Assembly (NCBI RefSeq): GCF_000003605.2
Contig: NW_003109087.1
Span: 354,837 to 375,990 of the forward strand
Origin: Saccoglossus kowalevskii
Lineage: Eukaryota; Hemichordata; Enteropneusta; Harrimaniidae
Direction of reading: 5' to 3'
DNA length: 21,154 nucleotides
Positions 1-11,493 of this stretch are shown piece by piece. A model generated the notes under the pieces. The model was not told the DNA's origin, made no database searches, and saw only the letters and a list, made by a program, of their open reading frames with translations. Position numbers and translations under genes: made by a program. The stretch's first letter is position 1. Every line of letters starts with the position of its first letter.

Positions 1-1491
1 ACACATACAACAATGCATATTTCCACTGAGATCAGTGACCTTTGATGTGTATCACCAGTGATCAGTCAAGTAGAAACAGTCAAAATATTTTATCAGATTT
101 TCTCAATTTTTGCATGATATTTTCATACAGGACTTCTGTTGTTTAAACTCAGGGAAGACTTTATACTGATGAATAAGGTGACCAAGTTTGATAAAGTTTG
201 GAATAGAATTAGTAAAGTTATTATGCACACAATAACAATTATTAACAACGACGACAACAACAACGACGACAACGCCGGACACAATTTTTCCCTTAATATA
301 CCTTTCCCTTCCATCTTTGATGGTACGGGCAAGGTAAAAATGACAACCTTATAATTACAATTTCATTCTTAATACAAGTGTACTCCAGTTCTGAAAAAAA
401 AAATGATCAACCAACGTAAGGTTCATACATGTACATGTTCCCCTGGACTATGGAGACATTCAAGACATAGATATCCGCTCAAACATACTCTGACTCACTC
501 ATATTATTATTAATAACATTATTCTGGGCAATATCTATGTTGCAAAAGATGGTTCTGAGCTTAACACTATAAGCACATATTTTTTTTTTCGCCCGAATAA
601 TATGCACCATTTTTAACACTTTAAGTTAGTGTCTGAAAATTTAATATTAATTTTGGACCAAATAAACATAATTTTCCATTAACTAGAGATCTGGTAACAA
701 TTTTTGCAAAAAAAAAAAAGTATGGAAAAAAGTGTATGGTGCATTTTGAGAATAGTTGCAAAGGTTCACCTTACCATTCAAAAAATTAAATATTTGTACG
801 AAGAGAAAAGATTGCTGCGTTCAGACCCAGCTACTCGGTACAGGCTAAGATGTTGAAACGTTAGTCCAGTCTATACCCTCAGCATGGCTAATGGAGTGTG
901 CATGATTACTTCAATGCCCATTTGAAAGATTTACTATTATATTCATAGCTATTCATTTCAGTATGTCATTTCCAACTAACATCAAGAGACATTATTTTTA
1001 GGAATAAAATTGGACTGATGAGACTTTGTAATACTTCTGCTATTCTGTACTTTCTGAAGCATAGTTAAAAGGACTGAAAATTTGTATAATTTCAACAAGT
1101 TTGGGTGTTCCCTGTGCTAACTGATGTTTCCTCCTCTGTTTGAATGCAATCGTGTCTAGCCGATATGCAAACATAAAAGATTAGGTTAAATCTTAGCCCA
1201 TACTCGGTGTAGCCTGAACACAACTAATAAACCTAGCATGATAGAGATTTCCCATATTTCTCAGTATCAGTAATATGTACACATGCTGTCAGTAAAATTT
1301 GCATTGATAATGATGAAAATATAATATTGTTCTTGACAGAAATTAAAAATCAACTGTGTTCGTTATCCCTATTTGTATTCATGGTAACACATCTCTTCAT
1401 CTTATTAGTTAATGTCATTTGTAACATCATGCAATGTGTCAAAGTGAGGATTTCATTGCTGAAGGAAAACACACCTGTCTTTTCTGCATGT
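1..1491. other. AT-rich non-coding sequence, no gene seen
   Basis: Apart from the AAC/GAC microsatellite at 244-273 and several homopolymer runs, I see no exon with matching splice sites and no RNA gene. Overlapping open frames on both strands around 123-354 arise from the trinucleotide repeat. Confidence 0.6.
244..273. repeat. AAC/GAC trinucleotide microsatellite
   Basis: About ten interrupted AAC and GAC triplets. In one forward frame this reads as an Asn/Asp run, but nothing around it supports a gene. Confidence 0.75.
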
Positions 1492-1602
1492 TTTTAAACT
1501 AATTATCTGACTGTCACTAATTAGTGAGGTATGGAGATCCAATTTTAAACTAATTATCTGACTGTCACTAATTAGTGAGGTATGGAGATCCAATTTTAAA
1601 CT
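1492..1602. repeat. 51-bp tandem duplication
   Basis: Two full copies and the start of a third of a 51-bp unit beginning TTTTAAACTAATTATCTG. I saw no differences between the two full copies, so it is a recent duplication or under conversion. Each unit contains the palindrome ACTAATTAGT. A minus-strand frame reads through it because 51 is a multiple of three; I do not consider that coding. Confidence 0.9.
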
Positions 1603-1816
1603 CTCTAGGGTTTCCCTGGTAAGCAGATGAATAACAAACGTCTTATTTTCCAGCCAATTAATTTTATACATGCACCCATACAATGATACATGCAAACACT
1701 ATTGCACATGAAAATCAGTAACATCTAAGGCCCAAAAAAGTCGAAAAATTACGCAATTTTTGTTTTAAACAGCGTTCCACATATCCCGCCATGAAGTTGT
1801 TTTATATCAGCTTTAA

Positions 1817-2030
1817 CCTTTTCACCACTAGACTTTCTCGCCAAAAATTGTTCTTTAATTATTTTTTAATATTATCACATAAACCATAATTTTGGAGCCA
1901 ACAAAATTTGAGTTAATTTCAGTTTTTCCTAAACAAATTTGGTTATTTTTGTCTCAATTTTCTGAACAAATGTGCAGACAATCAGCGGGACTATTTTGTG
2001 AATTTGTGATGAAAACAGGTTGTGAAAAGG
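1817..2030. mobile_element. Non-autonomous piggyBac-type MITE candidate, intergenic copy
   Basis: 214 bp between two TTAA tetramers (1813-1816 and 2031-2034). The left end CCTTTTCACCAC and the inverted right end CCTTTTCACAAC match at 11 of 12 bases. The interior is AT-rich without an ORF and carries TAATTTTGGAGCCAAC and GGGACTATTTTGTGAATTT, both found reversed in the copy at 16417-16651. The shared ends, interior and TTAA flanks in two distant copies make a mobile element the best explanation. Confidence 0.65.
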
Positions 2031-2034
2031 TTAA

Positions 2035-4336
2035 TGGCAAGTTTTTCATTCCTTAAATCTCACTGACGACCATCGCCCATTAATTCAATAGTTCAAATTT
2101 ATTGTTCTACTTTAAAGAGGAAGCTGTCAATCCCAGGAATTGTATCAAGGAATTATGGGACATAATTGTTTATATTTTTCACATTCAATTAATGTACCTT
2201 TTGTTTCCCTTGTATTTTTAAGTTCAAGGCATAACTGGAAACACCCTTTAAAACATTATAGTTGCATTTATAATAGATGAAATATGGTACGGAACATGTG
2301 AAATATGATAGCCATACTGATTGTAAATTAGGCCAGGCTGTAAATTTAAATTGTGAGGACTAATGAAAGTCTGGCAGATAAAAAATACAGACGTGTTCCC
2401 ATTTTACTCTGGATTATTGCTTAGCAATGAATTGTGCAATTTGTTAGTTTCTATGATGTTTTGAATAGATGGACACCGTGGTGATACGCAAATTAAACAT
2501 GCTGGGTAATTATGTTTTCTATTATAGGTTTAATGAAAAGGAACGCAGAGTTTAAAAGAGTACATCATTTTATGTAGAACTGCATACAGCACAATGCACA
2601 ACAATATGTGACAGATAATGTTGAAAATTTGCATAATAATAAATATAATTTTCATAACCTTCCTTTGAGTGATGCTCTTCAAAGTACTGCATGGCAAGGA
2701 TAGTTTCATTATGGAACACAAAGAAGCGAAATAATGGACATTTTGTACATGTATCCACGGAAACTGGTCTATTACAAAAGTGGGTGGGGCTATGTGCCCT
2801 GATAGCAGATCAGTCACATACATGTAGTATGGTACTGAAAAATATTATAAATCATGTCAGCAGCAAAAATTATTTTAACAACTAGTTTAATTTAAACCTT
2901 CAAAAACATTTAATATTGAGTACGGTAATTAGGAAAATGTGTTATAAAAACAGACAGTTCTAGCCTATAGCCATTTCCTGATATCACAGCGTTTAGATAA
3001 ATATTTAGGCTAGATAACCAGCATGTTGCCTAAATACAAGTACATGTAACAAACATAGACAATTGTGAATCAAAACAAATTGAAAGTGTATTTGAGTCGT
3101 GCTGTATAATTGTAAAAATTTTACTGCGTCAAAAGGTACTTCTATGCATCAGTATAGCATCAAATTACAATGAAAACTGAGTTCTCATGGTTACTTACTA
3201 ATAAATACAAACCAAATTAAAAGTGTAGAGCAAAATATCATGCACACACAATATTTGTTGATGTTGTTAAAGCAGTAACATGTAAAAACTGCTCAAATTG
3301 TGTGAAAGACGGATCATCAAGAATTTCATTATTCACAAGTAAATCACACAATTGTACAAGAGTGGAAACTTCGATAGAGATTTGAGTGACTTTCAGAAAT
3401 GGCAGAAAACCATCAAAATACAAAGATTTCTGGCTGAAAATATCTTATGTTTTTCAATATATGAACAATACTGGAGAGGAAGATATTACAAGAGGATATG
3501 TTCAACTACAATGATGGATCATGAACACAGTAATTGCAAGGAGGAAATAAACACTTATAGAATATACTGTATATTGGAAGATGTATTACAACTGTAAGTC
3601 GTGAAGGCTATTTTACCTGTGAAATATATTTGTATACCGGTAATACAAAACAATACATTGCTGACAATTTATCCTCCATGGGAAATTAGGATCAGAAATA
3701 TATAAAACTGTAAACCCTAACAGAGAAGCATCAATAAAGAAATAGCGATACTTACTAAGCTGCATTTAGCAGACTTTTTAGATCCGTGTCCACCCATTTT
3801 ATAAAGAGCACCAATGGAATTACAACAGCATACAATTTATCCAACGAAAGAAAACACACTACCGTATTCTGGAATCATGCAAAACACATTGGCAGCAAGT
3901 AGCCGGAGTTCAGTATTTATGATTTCAACTCGTACATGTAGGTATTCGTATGAGATAAAGGATGGAGGGAAATGATTATGCATGCATGAGGCAGCCTTAC
4001 AGACTCGGTTGCTATGGTGACAGGTATACATCAGCTGCCGGCTGTAGCAGCTGGGTAGGTTTTCCCGTATTTGTACATGAGCCAAGTACAGTTATCAGTC
4101 TGATATCCCTTTAGTTACATTATATGAAAAAAATATCGATTGCAGGATTATTTTTGTTACAACGTATTATTAAAACTAGATTTCCAGTACATGTATTGAT
4201 CACATATTCTTTTGTGTTGAATCAATTTATAAAATATGAAATATCTCAAATTTATATCATTTTTAATTACTGAACTAATTTGTATGCATAGACTGATACA
4301 TACTAATGATGATTACCACACAGGCATAATTTCACT
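2035..4336. other. AT-rich non-coding sequence, two weak minus-strand exon candidates only
   Basis: No supported gene. Two minus-strand stretches look exon-like: 3797-3756 (ATG to a strong donor) and 3433-3238 (open frame behind an acceptor-like TTTTCAG). Their reading phases do not fit each other or the known minus-strand exons; see the findings and the rejected list. Confidence 0.5.
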
Positions 4337-4436
4337 GTCAGTTCTGTCTAGAGTGCTGTCTCTTCAGTACGTGCAGTTTTCAAGTGTACAATGTTCATCA
4401 CTCTAGATAAGAGCTTTCTACTGAAGCAGAACTGAC
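4337..4436. repeat. Inverted repeat with swapped inner arms
   Basis: Outer arms GTCAGTTCTG (4337-4346) and CAGAACTGAC (4427-4436) are perfect complements. Inside, TCTAGAGTG (4347-4355) pairs with CACTCTAGA (4399-4407), and CTTCAGTA (4362-4369) pairs with TACTGAAG (4419-4426). The two inner pairs cross each other, so a single-stranded copy could form one or the other simply, or both as a pseudoknot. Function unknown; may be the relic of a foldback element. Confidence 0.6.
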
Positions 4437-7400
4437 TTCTATTCACACGCATACCAGTTCATTCAATTTTGAGACTAGCAGATATAAACATAGTTTCTGC
4501 TTTCTGAATTTTCGTCAAAGCAGTGTTTTCAAAAGATGAATATGTATTCATTGATCTAATTGATATAAAAAAAAATTACTTTCATTTTTTTCCCTCTATC
4601 CTGGCTTCCTCTCACAAACATAAATCAATGATTAAAGAAAGGTTGCGAGTTGTTTTAGAGCAAATATGGAGATTGTGAATTAAACCAAGCGGAATAACCA
4701 ATCTGCTTCAAGGACTGTTTGTGCCACTAGTGATTTCCCCCTTATACAGGGTAGTACATACAAACTGGAAGAGAGGAGACTGCATTTTGTTATCATAAAT
4801 AGAAATGTGCAGGATATCATCACGTAGCCTACAGGAATGCTCTCACACACATGCTCGTCTTTTCAGATCAATGCGTAAATTACCGAATGGTTCTGTGGTT
4901 CATATAAACATTTCTGTGCATGCCAATCTATGTCATACAAATATACTGGAAGACACACACAAATAAATTAAGACTTTTACTTCACCCATTATTACAAATG
5001 TGTTTGCTTGTAATATAATCATGATAAAAATAACAAAATTACAGGGAGATCATACCACTAATGGTAGCCGTTGTTAAACCAGAAATTTGATGTCAAAGTT
5101 AAGAGGTCACCTGTTTTCAAAGCAAAAATTACAGTTTAGAGAAAATTTATCAAAGGGCACTGATTTAAACTCGTCAGGCATTGAAGCAATTGACTTTGAT
5201 GGCTCTGTGAAGTTCAAGCCCTGGAACACGTATACATGAGTTGATTGTTTGGTAATCACAATGAGTTAATTTAGACAGCAAAGCAACTGCTCATTATCGT
5301 TATTACCGGTATAATGAAATGGTAATTCCCCCCTCCCCTCAAAAATAAAGTAATATCACATTATTTGCTGGTGATCAGGATGCACTCTTTTGTACATGTA
5401 TTACCACACACAATGAAAAATATCCAAAGCATTAAGAAACATGCAAATTAGGGTGTGTGGCACCGAGAACGTATTACTCACATACATGTACATGTATAAA
5501 TAAAAAACAATGATTTATTTGTATGACAGTAGAAGCAATAAATGGTACTAGAACTGACATTATAAATATAATTTCAAGTACAAATGTATATGCATTAAAA
5601 CATGGGAAGACCACTGCTCTGAGAATTGTTTTCAGAATCAACCTTATATTTGCCATATAGCCCTGTTGGCTCCTTACATACATGTATCTCGTCACAGTCT
5701 AATTAATTATTTTCTGAATGCTCGTTTTCATACTATGATATGCTTCACAAGATGTTTTTTTCACATTAATTTTCAAGAGCGACATCACTACTCTACCTCC
5801 TATTCTCCTCATAATTCCTGTGAATTATACTCCATCCCCAATCCTATATAGTATTTTATCATGCTTTTTTTGACTACCTTACATTTATGTATACATGTAT
5901 AGTATGTCTTGGATATTTTTTTTGACTGGCTCCAAAACTATTATAGCTAGGAAGCTGCACTGCTCTCAAATTCAATTATTGAACTTCATGGCTACATCTG
6001 GCATATTTTACAAGTCAAGCATTTAATAGTGATGAACACGTCAACCAAGAAATAATGCAAAAGCTTTTCAAAGTACAAGCAATACTCTACTATCCACAGG
6101 CCAATTCAAGCCACTCGGCATCCCTCTTTAGACATGGCCTGAATGCAAGAGTTTTGCTCAGAAAAAATGCTTAATGCATTTTTTATTGCCTCTTGCCTTC
6201 CTTGTTATGATACATAATTTGACCCCATTGTTTATCAATATTACTAAGTAGTTGGGCCACTACTTTATTAGGATCTGGAGGGAACAGTGAATGCAATAAG
6301 TGAGTGATGATAATCTGTGGTAAACGTGATGTGAAATTTACCCATGTGGTGTATTATTAATATGAGTATTATGTACATATTAGGCACAAGATCATAGACT
6401 TCCGTTGCTAGGATGAATAAAATATTAATAATGCTATGAATTATCACTGTATGTACAATGTACATCTAAGTGGAAATGGTTCATAGATGAATATATACAC
6501 TCAAGCAACATTTAAATGTGTATACAATTCTAAAACTCTGCCACAATAGACAATTATCTATTGGGCCCGAAGAAACAAGTTTCTGGTTAATTTTTCTTTT
6601 CAAAATTGATGCATTATTGCAATTACTGTACCAGCAGAGAAGTAACAATTCAAGCCTATGGCTCAGATTATTACAAAACTCTAGCGATAATCACTCTAGT
6701 CCAGTAACGTCAAATATCTTGGATTATAACAACTCTTACAAACATAAAACGTGCATGTTTTAACTGATGGCCATGATGACTTAAAACATAATATATTTCT
6801 GAGACTTGAACAATTTCATAATATTTAGACCCAATGATTGATAGGCGTTGATGATCCCTCATTTTTCTTTATCTAACAACCATCTACTGTCCATTAGAAT
6901 GACTGCATCATTAACTCCAGTCATAATGCAGCAATTCTTATCAATTCAAGCACATAAAATACAAGTACTCCTTAGAGATTATTCTATAGGACTTCCATTA
7001 CACAATGGCTTGTAATAAGAGAAGGCTTGTTACATTAAGACATGTCTGTTTTAACAAGAGAAAAATGATCTTAACTAATATTAGTAATAATATTATAGAA
7101 GTGTAATAAGAGCAAATTCTACTCCATTGAGGAATTTCTGTTATAACTAGGAAAAAATGACTCAAGCTAAAAAAAGATACAATTCTTTTGACAGGTAAGA
7201 GGAGAATATATTTGTCCACATTTTCCCCCCAAATTAACAAGAAGCATTTGCAAGTTAGTACCGGTAGTGAATAAACATGACTATTACTGGCATATACAGT
7301 ATCACTGTTAAGTCTTAAACAGCATTGCAAATGATATTTATTTTAACAATTTTGCTACTTTTGATAAACAACATTTCAAGGATTCCAAACTGTATAATAT

Positions 7401-8132
7401 ACTGAATCATTTGTTCATGAAGACTGGGTGTATTAAAATCATCCTGAACACTTTGATACAGTAATTAAATTTGAAAGAGCGCCCTCTCTAGATGAGGAGG
7501 TCAGAATTCATTCTTAAAACGTTGCCAGGAGATGGCGCTGAATATGATGGACACAAGTTTTCTGAATTAAGCCAGTCAACCTGTATTGCCTCAATAAATG
7601 TATTCCTTCAACTCAATCATGATGTGCATTATAATAATAATTAATAATTAATTAAGCACTTGCAATTTGCACATACAAAAAAAAAGTCAGAAGAGACAAC
7701 AGTGACATTCATTGCCTGGAACTGTCGCCTGGCACAAAAAAACAAACATTTAAAAAAAACATTAAATAATGCTCCTCAACTCAGTCATGACAGGTATGAA
7801 TGAAATCAGCCCAACCACAAAAATCACAGAAGAGTTAAAAAGCCTTTACTGATGGAAAATTACCCCAATTTTGAGGTCAAATGTCTTGGTAATGAAAAAA
7901 GATTCCAAAAATTCAAATAGTAACTTTGTGCCCACACTCAAGCTGAGTAGAATGAGCTATCATGTCTGAGGTTTTTTATCCTGGAATTGTAAGGTACATT
8001 GTAAGATACATGGCACAAAAATATTCAAAAATCATTGTTTTGGGCTGTTACAATAATAACGATGGGCCAGAAATTTTTTCAGATTTTACCACATAACTAG
8101 ACTAACAGTGGGACCTGCCTGCCTAGTTTGAG
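4437..8132. other. AT-rich non-coding sequence, no gene seen
   Basis: Intergenic sequence or introns of the minus-strand gene. The longest open frame (minus strand, 7330-6998) has a Leu/Ile/Phe-rich composition expected of AT-rich DNA and no splice support. Fragments of interspersed repeats begin near 7591. Confidence 0.55.
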
Positions 8133-8168
8133 CGAAATCAGCCCAGCCAAAAAAATCACAGAAGAATT
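8133..8168. repeat. Copy of a short dispersed repeat (GAAATCAGCCCA...)
   Basis: The stretch starting GAAATCAGCCCAGCCAAAAA and running through ATCACAGAAGAATTA nearly repeats 7802-7838, where the same string reads GAAATCAGCCCAACCACAAA. Both lie in the cluster of repeat fragments at 7.5-8.7 kb, likely the same mobile family. Confidence 0.55.
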
Positions 8169-8194
8169 ATACATGAATGTGAAGACACGGAATA

Positions 8195-8259
8195 TCACAC
8201 ACACACACACACATACATATATACACACACACACACACACATACATACATACACACACA
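8195..8259. repeat. CA/TACA microsatellite
   Basis: Runs of (CA)n, broken by ATACATATATA and ATACATACATACA. Frames on both strands stay open through it (Thr-His and Val-Cys repeats), which is an artefact of the dinucleotide. Confidence 0.95.
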
Positions 8260-8594
8260 AGTGATTTTGAGAGCAATCCTAGCAGAGCAGATACTTTCAC
8301 ATTTGTCAAATCCCAAGCGATGTTGACAACACTACAATGCTGAGACCTATTTTTTTTTTACATTTATTGTCAGTTATCGAGTTTGCCAAACCTGTCTGTA
8401 CTTGGACTTTCAACATTTTACATACCCGTAATCGCAGTGAGAATGGTGTGTTTGCATGGTTTGACGTGCAGCGCTATGAGAGCCGAATGTCGGCATGATT
8501 AGCATAAACTGTGGGTTATTTTGTGAGCTATTCCATTCCTCCAATCAGCTTGGTGTATTAGAATATGAGAGATGACAACAATATTAATTTTCCC

Positions 8595-8695
8595 TTTAAT
8601 AAAGTCATGTTGTGCATTATATCAATATTGCCCCTCTACTTCATTGTGATGTGCATTATATCAATAATTAAATTTTTGTCCCTCAACTCAGTCAG
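8595..8695. repeat. Interspersed repeat fragment with internal 39-bp duplication
   Basis: GTGCATTATATCAATA occurs at 8612 and 8651 (39-bp period), followed by CCCTCAACTCAGTCA. Related pieces lie at 7591-7650 (CAACTCAATCATGATGTGCA) and 7764-7790 (CCTCAACTCAGTCATGA). They look like broken copies of one interspersed element; ends could not be set. Confidence 0.5.
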
Positions 8696-9996
8696 CCTTC
8701 AATAAATTATCAACACAAATGTATTAAACCTAATGTCCATTTGTAATATAATCCCATTCACCAGTGAGATTGTCAGAAAATACTGACAATGACTTATTAA
8801 TTAGTATAACCTTGAACCAATACTCATCATTCATACTGATAATATCAGTAATATTAATTCCCATCATATAAGTAATAACTGTATTTATTCCATTCCCTAA
8901 GGCCAGACATTAGAATCCAGGCATTACTTTAAACTAATCAAATACTGCTAACCCTTTCACTGACAAAATGGGCTGTTCCATTTTATACATGCGTATCTGA
9001 CCCACTCTGTTGATCAGTTTTAATATTTGCTTCATATTGGATACATTTTCTATTCCTGGGTCATACACAACTTTACTTTCAAAAATTATTTCACCATAAA
9101 AGGATGGAAATCAAAGCAATCCATAAAACTCCTGCATATCACTTGGAATTATGTATTTAACAAAATGATTTTGTATAGTCTGCTTTTCCCGGTATGGAAT
9201 TTTCATTACAATGGACAAACCTTTTGATCAAAAAATAAAAGTATAATGAAACTGTCTGTATGGCCAAAAATGATGATGAAATTCAGCTACATGTATATAT
9301 TTTGTTTACAGAACTAACAATAGAATCGTTATTTATGTGTGTGACATTCCATTTTGTTTGGATACAGGAACGCCATGCCATCTCTTGAACATAGTTTGAT
9401 ACAATCATTCATTGACATAATTGGATTATTTAGACAGTACAATACAAGCTAAATCATTTACACTAGACAGAATTAAAGTGGTACATGTAAAATGTGCATG
9501 TATAATGTCATTATCAGAGAAATAAACGCATACAGAATCTGGAATAACACTCATAGAGTACATGTTTATGTACATACATGTATTCAAACTGTTAAATTTT
9601 TTTTGGTTTGATTGAAGACATTATTGATGAAATTTTGCAAATGCAATTGTTTGTCTATGTGGCTTAAAATAACTCCAGGGGAATATGGGCTACTGAAAAT
9701 ATTTTATGAATGTTAATATAAAATTTACGAAATTAAACTTATTCACAGAACACTCCTTCATCTTCAAGCAATTGAATGAATGTCCTTCACATGAATTAAT
9801 TAATGTAAGTGGTTTAATTTTTCTTGCCAGAAATTTTCATTATACATGTATGAAGGCATTCTTAAAGACGACTCACGAGTTTACAAAATTCCTATTTACA
9901 GTCTTTGAATTTGAAACACACAAAAATCAAAACATTCAATATTACACAGGCTTACCCAGGGTGAACAATAAATGAAATACATCATGTACAACTTAC
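8696..9996. other. Non-coding sequence downstream of minus-strand exon 2
   Basis: Probably the next intron of the minus-strand gene, starting at donor GTAAGT (9996-9991). A string TAACCCTTTCACTGACAAAA near 8950 resembles one end of a piggyBac-type element, but no second end was found. The forward open frame at 9706-9975 has no similarity or splice support. Confidence 0.5.
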
Positions 9997-11214
9997 CAAT
10001 GGCGAATTCAGGGACAGTTCTCCCAATTTTATCCTGACTGGTGAGTCTCTGATGGGAGACACTGAAGCCGGTCGCTGGTATGGCAACGTATATCCTAACC
10101 TACCAGATGAGAGTGCCTGCTTTGACCAGCGACCAATCTTCTGTTCCTGTACTGCCATATCGCTAAACACAAAGGAAGAAATTAATTAAGAGATGACTAT
10201 TGATACAGGTACATGTAGTACATATCACCTAGTGTTCACTGTTTGCCATACACTTAGACTTGTGATGCCCTAATTTTTTTCTGGTAATAAGATCTTAAAA
10301 AATGTATACAGTGATGCACCTATTTTTTTTTTTTTTTTTTTTTTTCTTTGCCAGAAAAATCCTTTTATTTTTCTTGAATTTATACAATATTCAGGCAGAC
10401 AAAAAAGGTGGCCGACACCTTTTAAATTGACGAACACACTTACAATACAGAAATTTATCTGGAAAGAAGGGAGCAATTACATGTAGTTTCTGTGGTATCT
10501 GTTATTAACATAACAAATTATAAGGGTTTATTAAAATTGTGAATTTATCGCCACAAAGAACTCAATCTAAATGCTATTTTTTTTACAGATGAATTCATCC
10601 TTGACTGGTAATTATCATTTTCTTTCTCCTCCACACCGGTTGCCATGCAACCTAGAAACACTGAGAAAATCGTAATGGTGGTGCACGATCATGACTAAAC
10701 CCACATCGCACAATGATTAAAGCAATTATTTTTCCATTTGAAGACCCTGGCAACAATTAAAACAGTTCGACATTTTTATAACACGGGAAGTCGAACGTCA
10801 AGTGTAGAAAGACTTTTGGTCGATGCAGTTACTAGATACATGTATTATCGCAATTCCAATCAAGAATTGGAGTGTGGATTCACGACCCATACATATATGA
10901 GAAAACATTTGCTCTGTCGTTAAAGTCCTTAATTGTCACTTGTGACTATAATTAATCTGACCATTGGAAAAAACAATAGACCCATAGTGTCATCAACTGC
11001 GCGGGTGCAGGATTTCAAGCATGTCGACTCGACCTCAGCGAAAACACGATAGAACGTTAAGTCGCAAGCATATGTACAATACTTCCGCCACACTGAGCAC
11101 AGTTTTCAAATAAATTCAACAAATTCCGTGATTATAGCGACACTAGGCAAATATGAAGAGAAAACCAATATTTGTCAAAACAGCGACTGTTTACCTGTTC
11201 AACGGGTCCGCCAT
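9997..11214 (-). CDS. Unrecognised protein, N-terminal part, two exons, divergent from RFC1
   Basis: Exon 1 coding part is 11214-11195: ATG in the strong context AAAATGG, 20 bases to the donor GTAAAC. Exon 2 is 10162-9997: acceptor TTTGTGTTTAG, donor GTAAGT, exit phase 0. The intron is 11194-10163. Spliced, the frame runs without a stop through MADPLNSDMAVQEQK, IGRWSKQALSSGRLGY, TLPYQRPASVSPIRDSPVR and IKLGELSLNSPL, 61 codons. It has no membrane segment; SPIR and SPVR fit the CDK consensus. Continuation exons must lie at lower coordinates and need a phase-0 acceptor; I could not find them. I do not recognise the protein. An alternative start is the Met at 10158. Confidence 0.62.
10323..10345. 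repeat. Poly(T) tract of 23 bases
   Basis: Uninterrupted T run in the intron of the minus-strand gene. Read on the minus strand it is a poly(A) run, and could mark the tail of an old retroposed sequence lying at higher coordinates, but I recognise nothing there. Confidence 0.8.
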
Positions 11215-11217
11215 TTT
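11207..11217 (-). promoter_or_regulatory. YY1-like site overlapping the minus-strand start codon
   Basis: The minus strand reads AAAATGGCGGA, a 10 of 11 match to the YY1 consensus AANATGGCGGC. YY1 sites of this form often sit just downstream of transcription starts with the ATG inside the motif, as here. This supports both the choice of start codon and a start site just upstream. Confidence 0.5.
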
Positions 11218-11233
11218 CTGAACAACTATTCGA

Positions 11234-11245
11234 TGCGCACGCATG
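11234..11245 (+). promoter_or_regulatory. NRF1-like site
   Basis: TGCGCACGCATG matches the NRF1 palindrome YGCGCAYGCGCR at 10 of 12 positions. A weaker relative, ACGCATGCTCAG, lies at 11412-11423. NRF1 sites are common in bidirectional TATA-less promoters. Sequence match only. Confidence 0.4.
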
Positions 11246-11428
11246 TAATTTACATATGAAAAGGAATACATAATACCGTAAATTGGCTAAACCCATGTAT
11301 ATTTCATATTCACCATTATTTAAAAATTTTACAATATACAGCATGTTGGCTTTATTTGTGATCTACAAACCCTAACCGATCACAAACGCATCTGACAAAC
11401 TTCGAAATTTCACGCATGCTCAGTGAAC

Positions 11429-11442
11429 TTTTTGGCGCGAAC
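11429..11442 (+). promoter_or_regulatory. E2F-type site (TTTGGCGCGAA)
   Basis: TTTTTGGCGCGAAC contains a full match to the E2F consensus TTTSSCGC, and GCGCGAA provides a near match on the other strand. It is about 52-65 bp upstream of the RFC1 ATG. E2F/DP control of replication genes, clamp loader subunits included, is well established in animals. The position within the shared promoter could serve both genes. Confidence 0.75.
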
Positions 11443-11493
11443 ATGCTGACATGACAGCTAACAGCTGATCGTATCGAAACGAACTACGAAAAC

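Larger units (their letters stand above)
11215..11493. promoter_or_regulatory. Putative bidirectional promoter between RFC1 and the minus-strand gene
   Basis: 279 bp separate the two divergent start codons, so both transcription starts and 5' UTRs must lie here unless further non-coding exons exist. CpG dinucleotides are denser here and just outside than in the AT-rich surroundings. No TATA box sits at a convincing distance from either start. Contents include one E2F-type site and two NRF1-like sites; a YY1-like site lies at the minus-strand start codon. That combination is typical of TATA-less, housekeeping and cell-cycle promoters. Transcription start sites are inferred. Confidence 0.7.

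Noticed and set aside
820-870. Possible tRNA-like stretch containing GTTCAGACCC
   Set aside because: The T-loop consensus is imperfect and I could not pair acceptor, D and anticodon stems around it.
3238-3433. Minus-strand exon-like frame containing YFDGFLPFLKV and VQLCDLLVNNEILDD behind an acceptor-like TTTTCAG
   Set aside because: It reads like a helical protein segment, but it needs a preceding exon ending in phase 2, none was found, the frame on the opposite strand is also open, and I recognise no family. Worth a database search, not an annotation.
6998-7330. Minus-strand open frame of 110 codons
   Set aside because: Composition is Leu/Ile/Phe-rich as expected of AT-rich DNA, no domain or motif is recognisable, and no splice signals bound it. 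One frame of this length is not surprising in this much AT-rich sequence.
8128-8343. Thr-His and Val-Cys repeat proteins on the two strands
   Set aside because: They are translations of the CA microsatellite.
8945-9005. TAACCCTTTCACTGACAAAA as a third piggyBac-type element
   Set aside because: It resembles such an end, but its flank is CTAA and not TTAA, and no matching inverted end was found nearby.
9706-9975. Forward open frame of 89 codons next to the minus-strand exon
   Set aside because: No recognisable similarity or motif, Phe/Lys/Asn-rich composition, and it lies where the minus-strand gene's intron should be.
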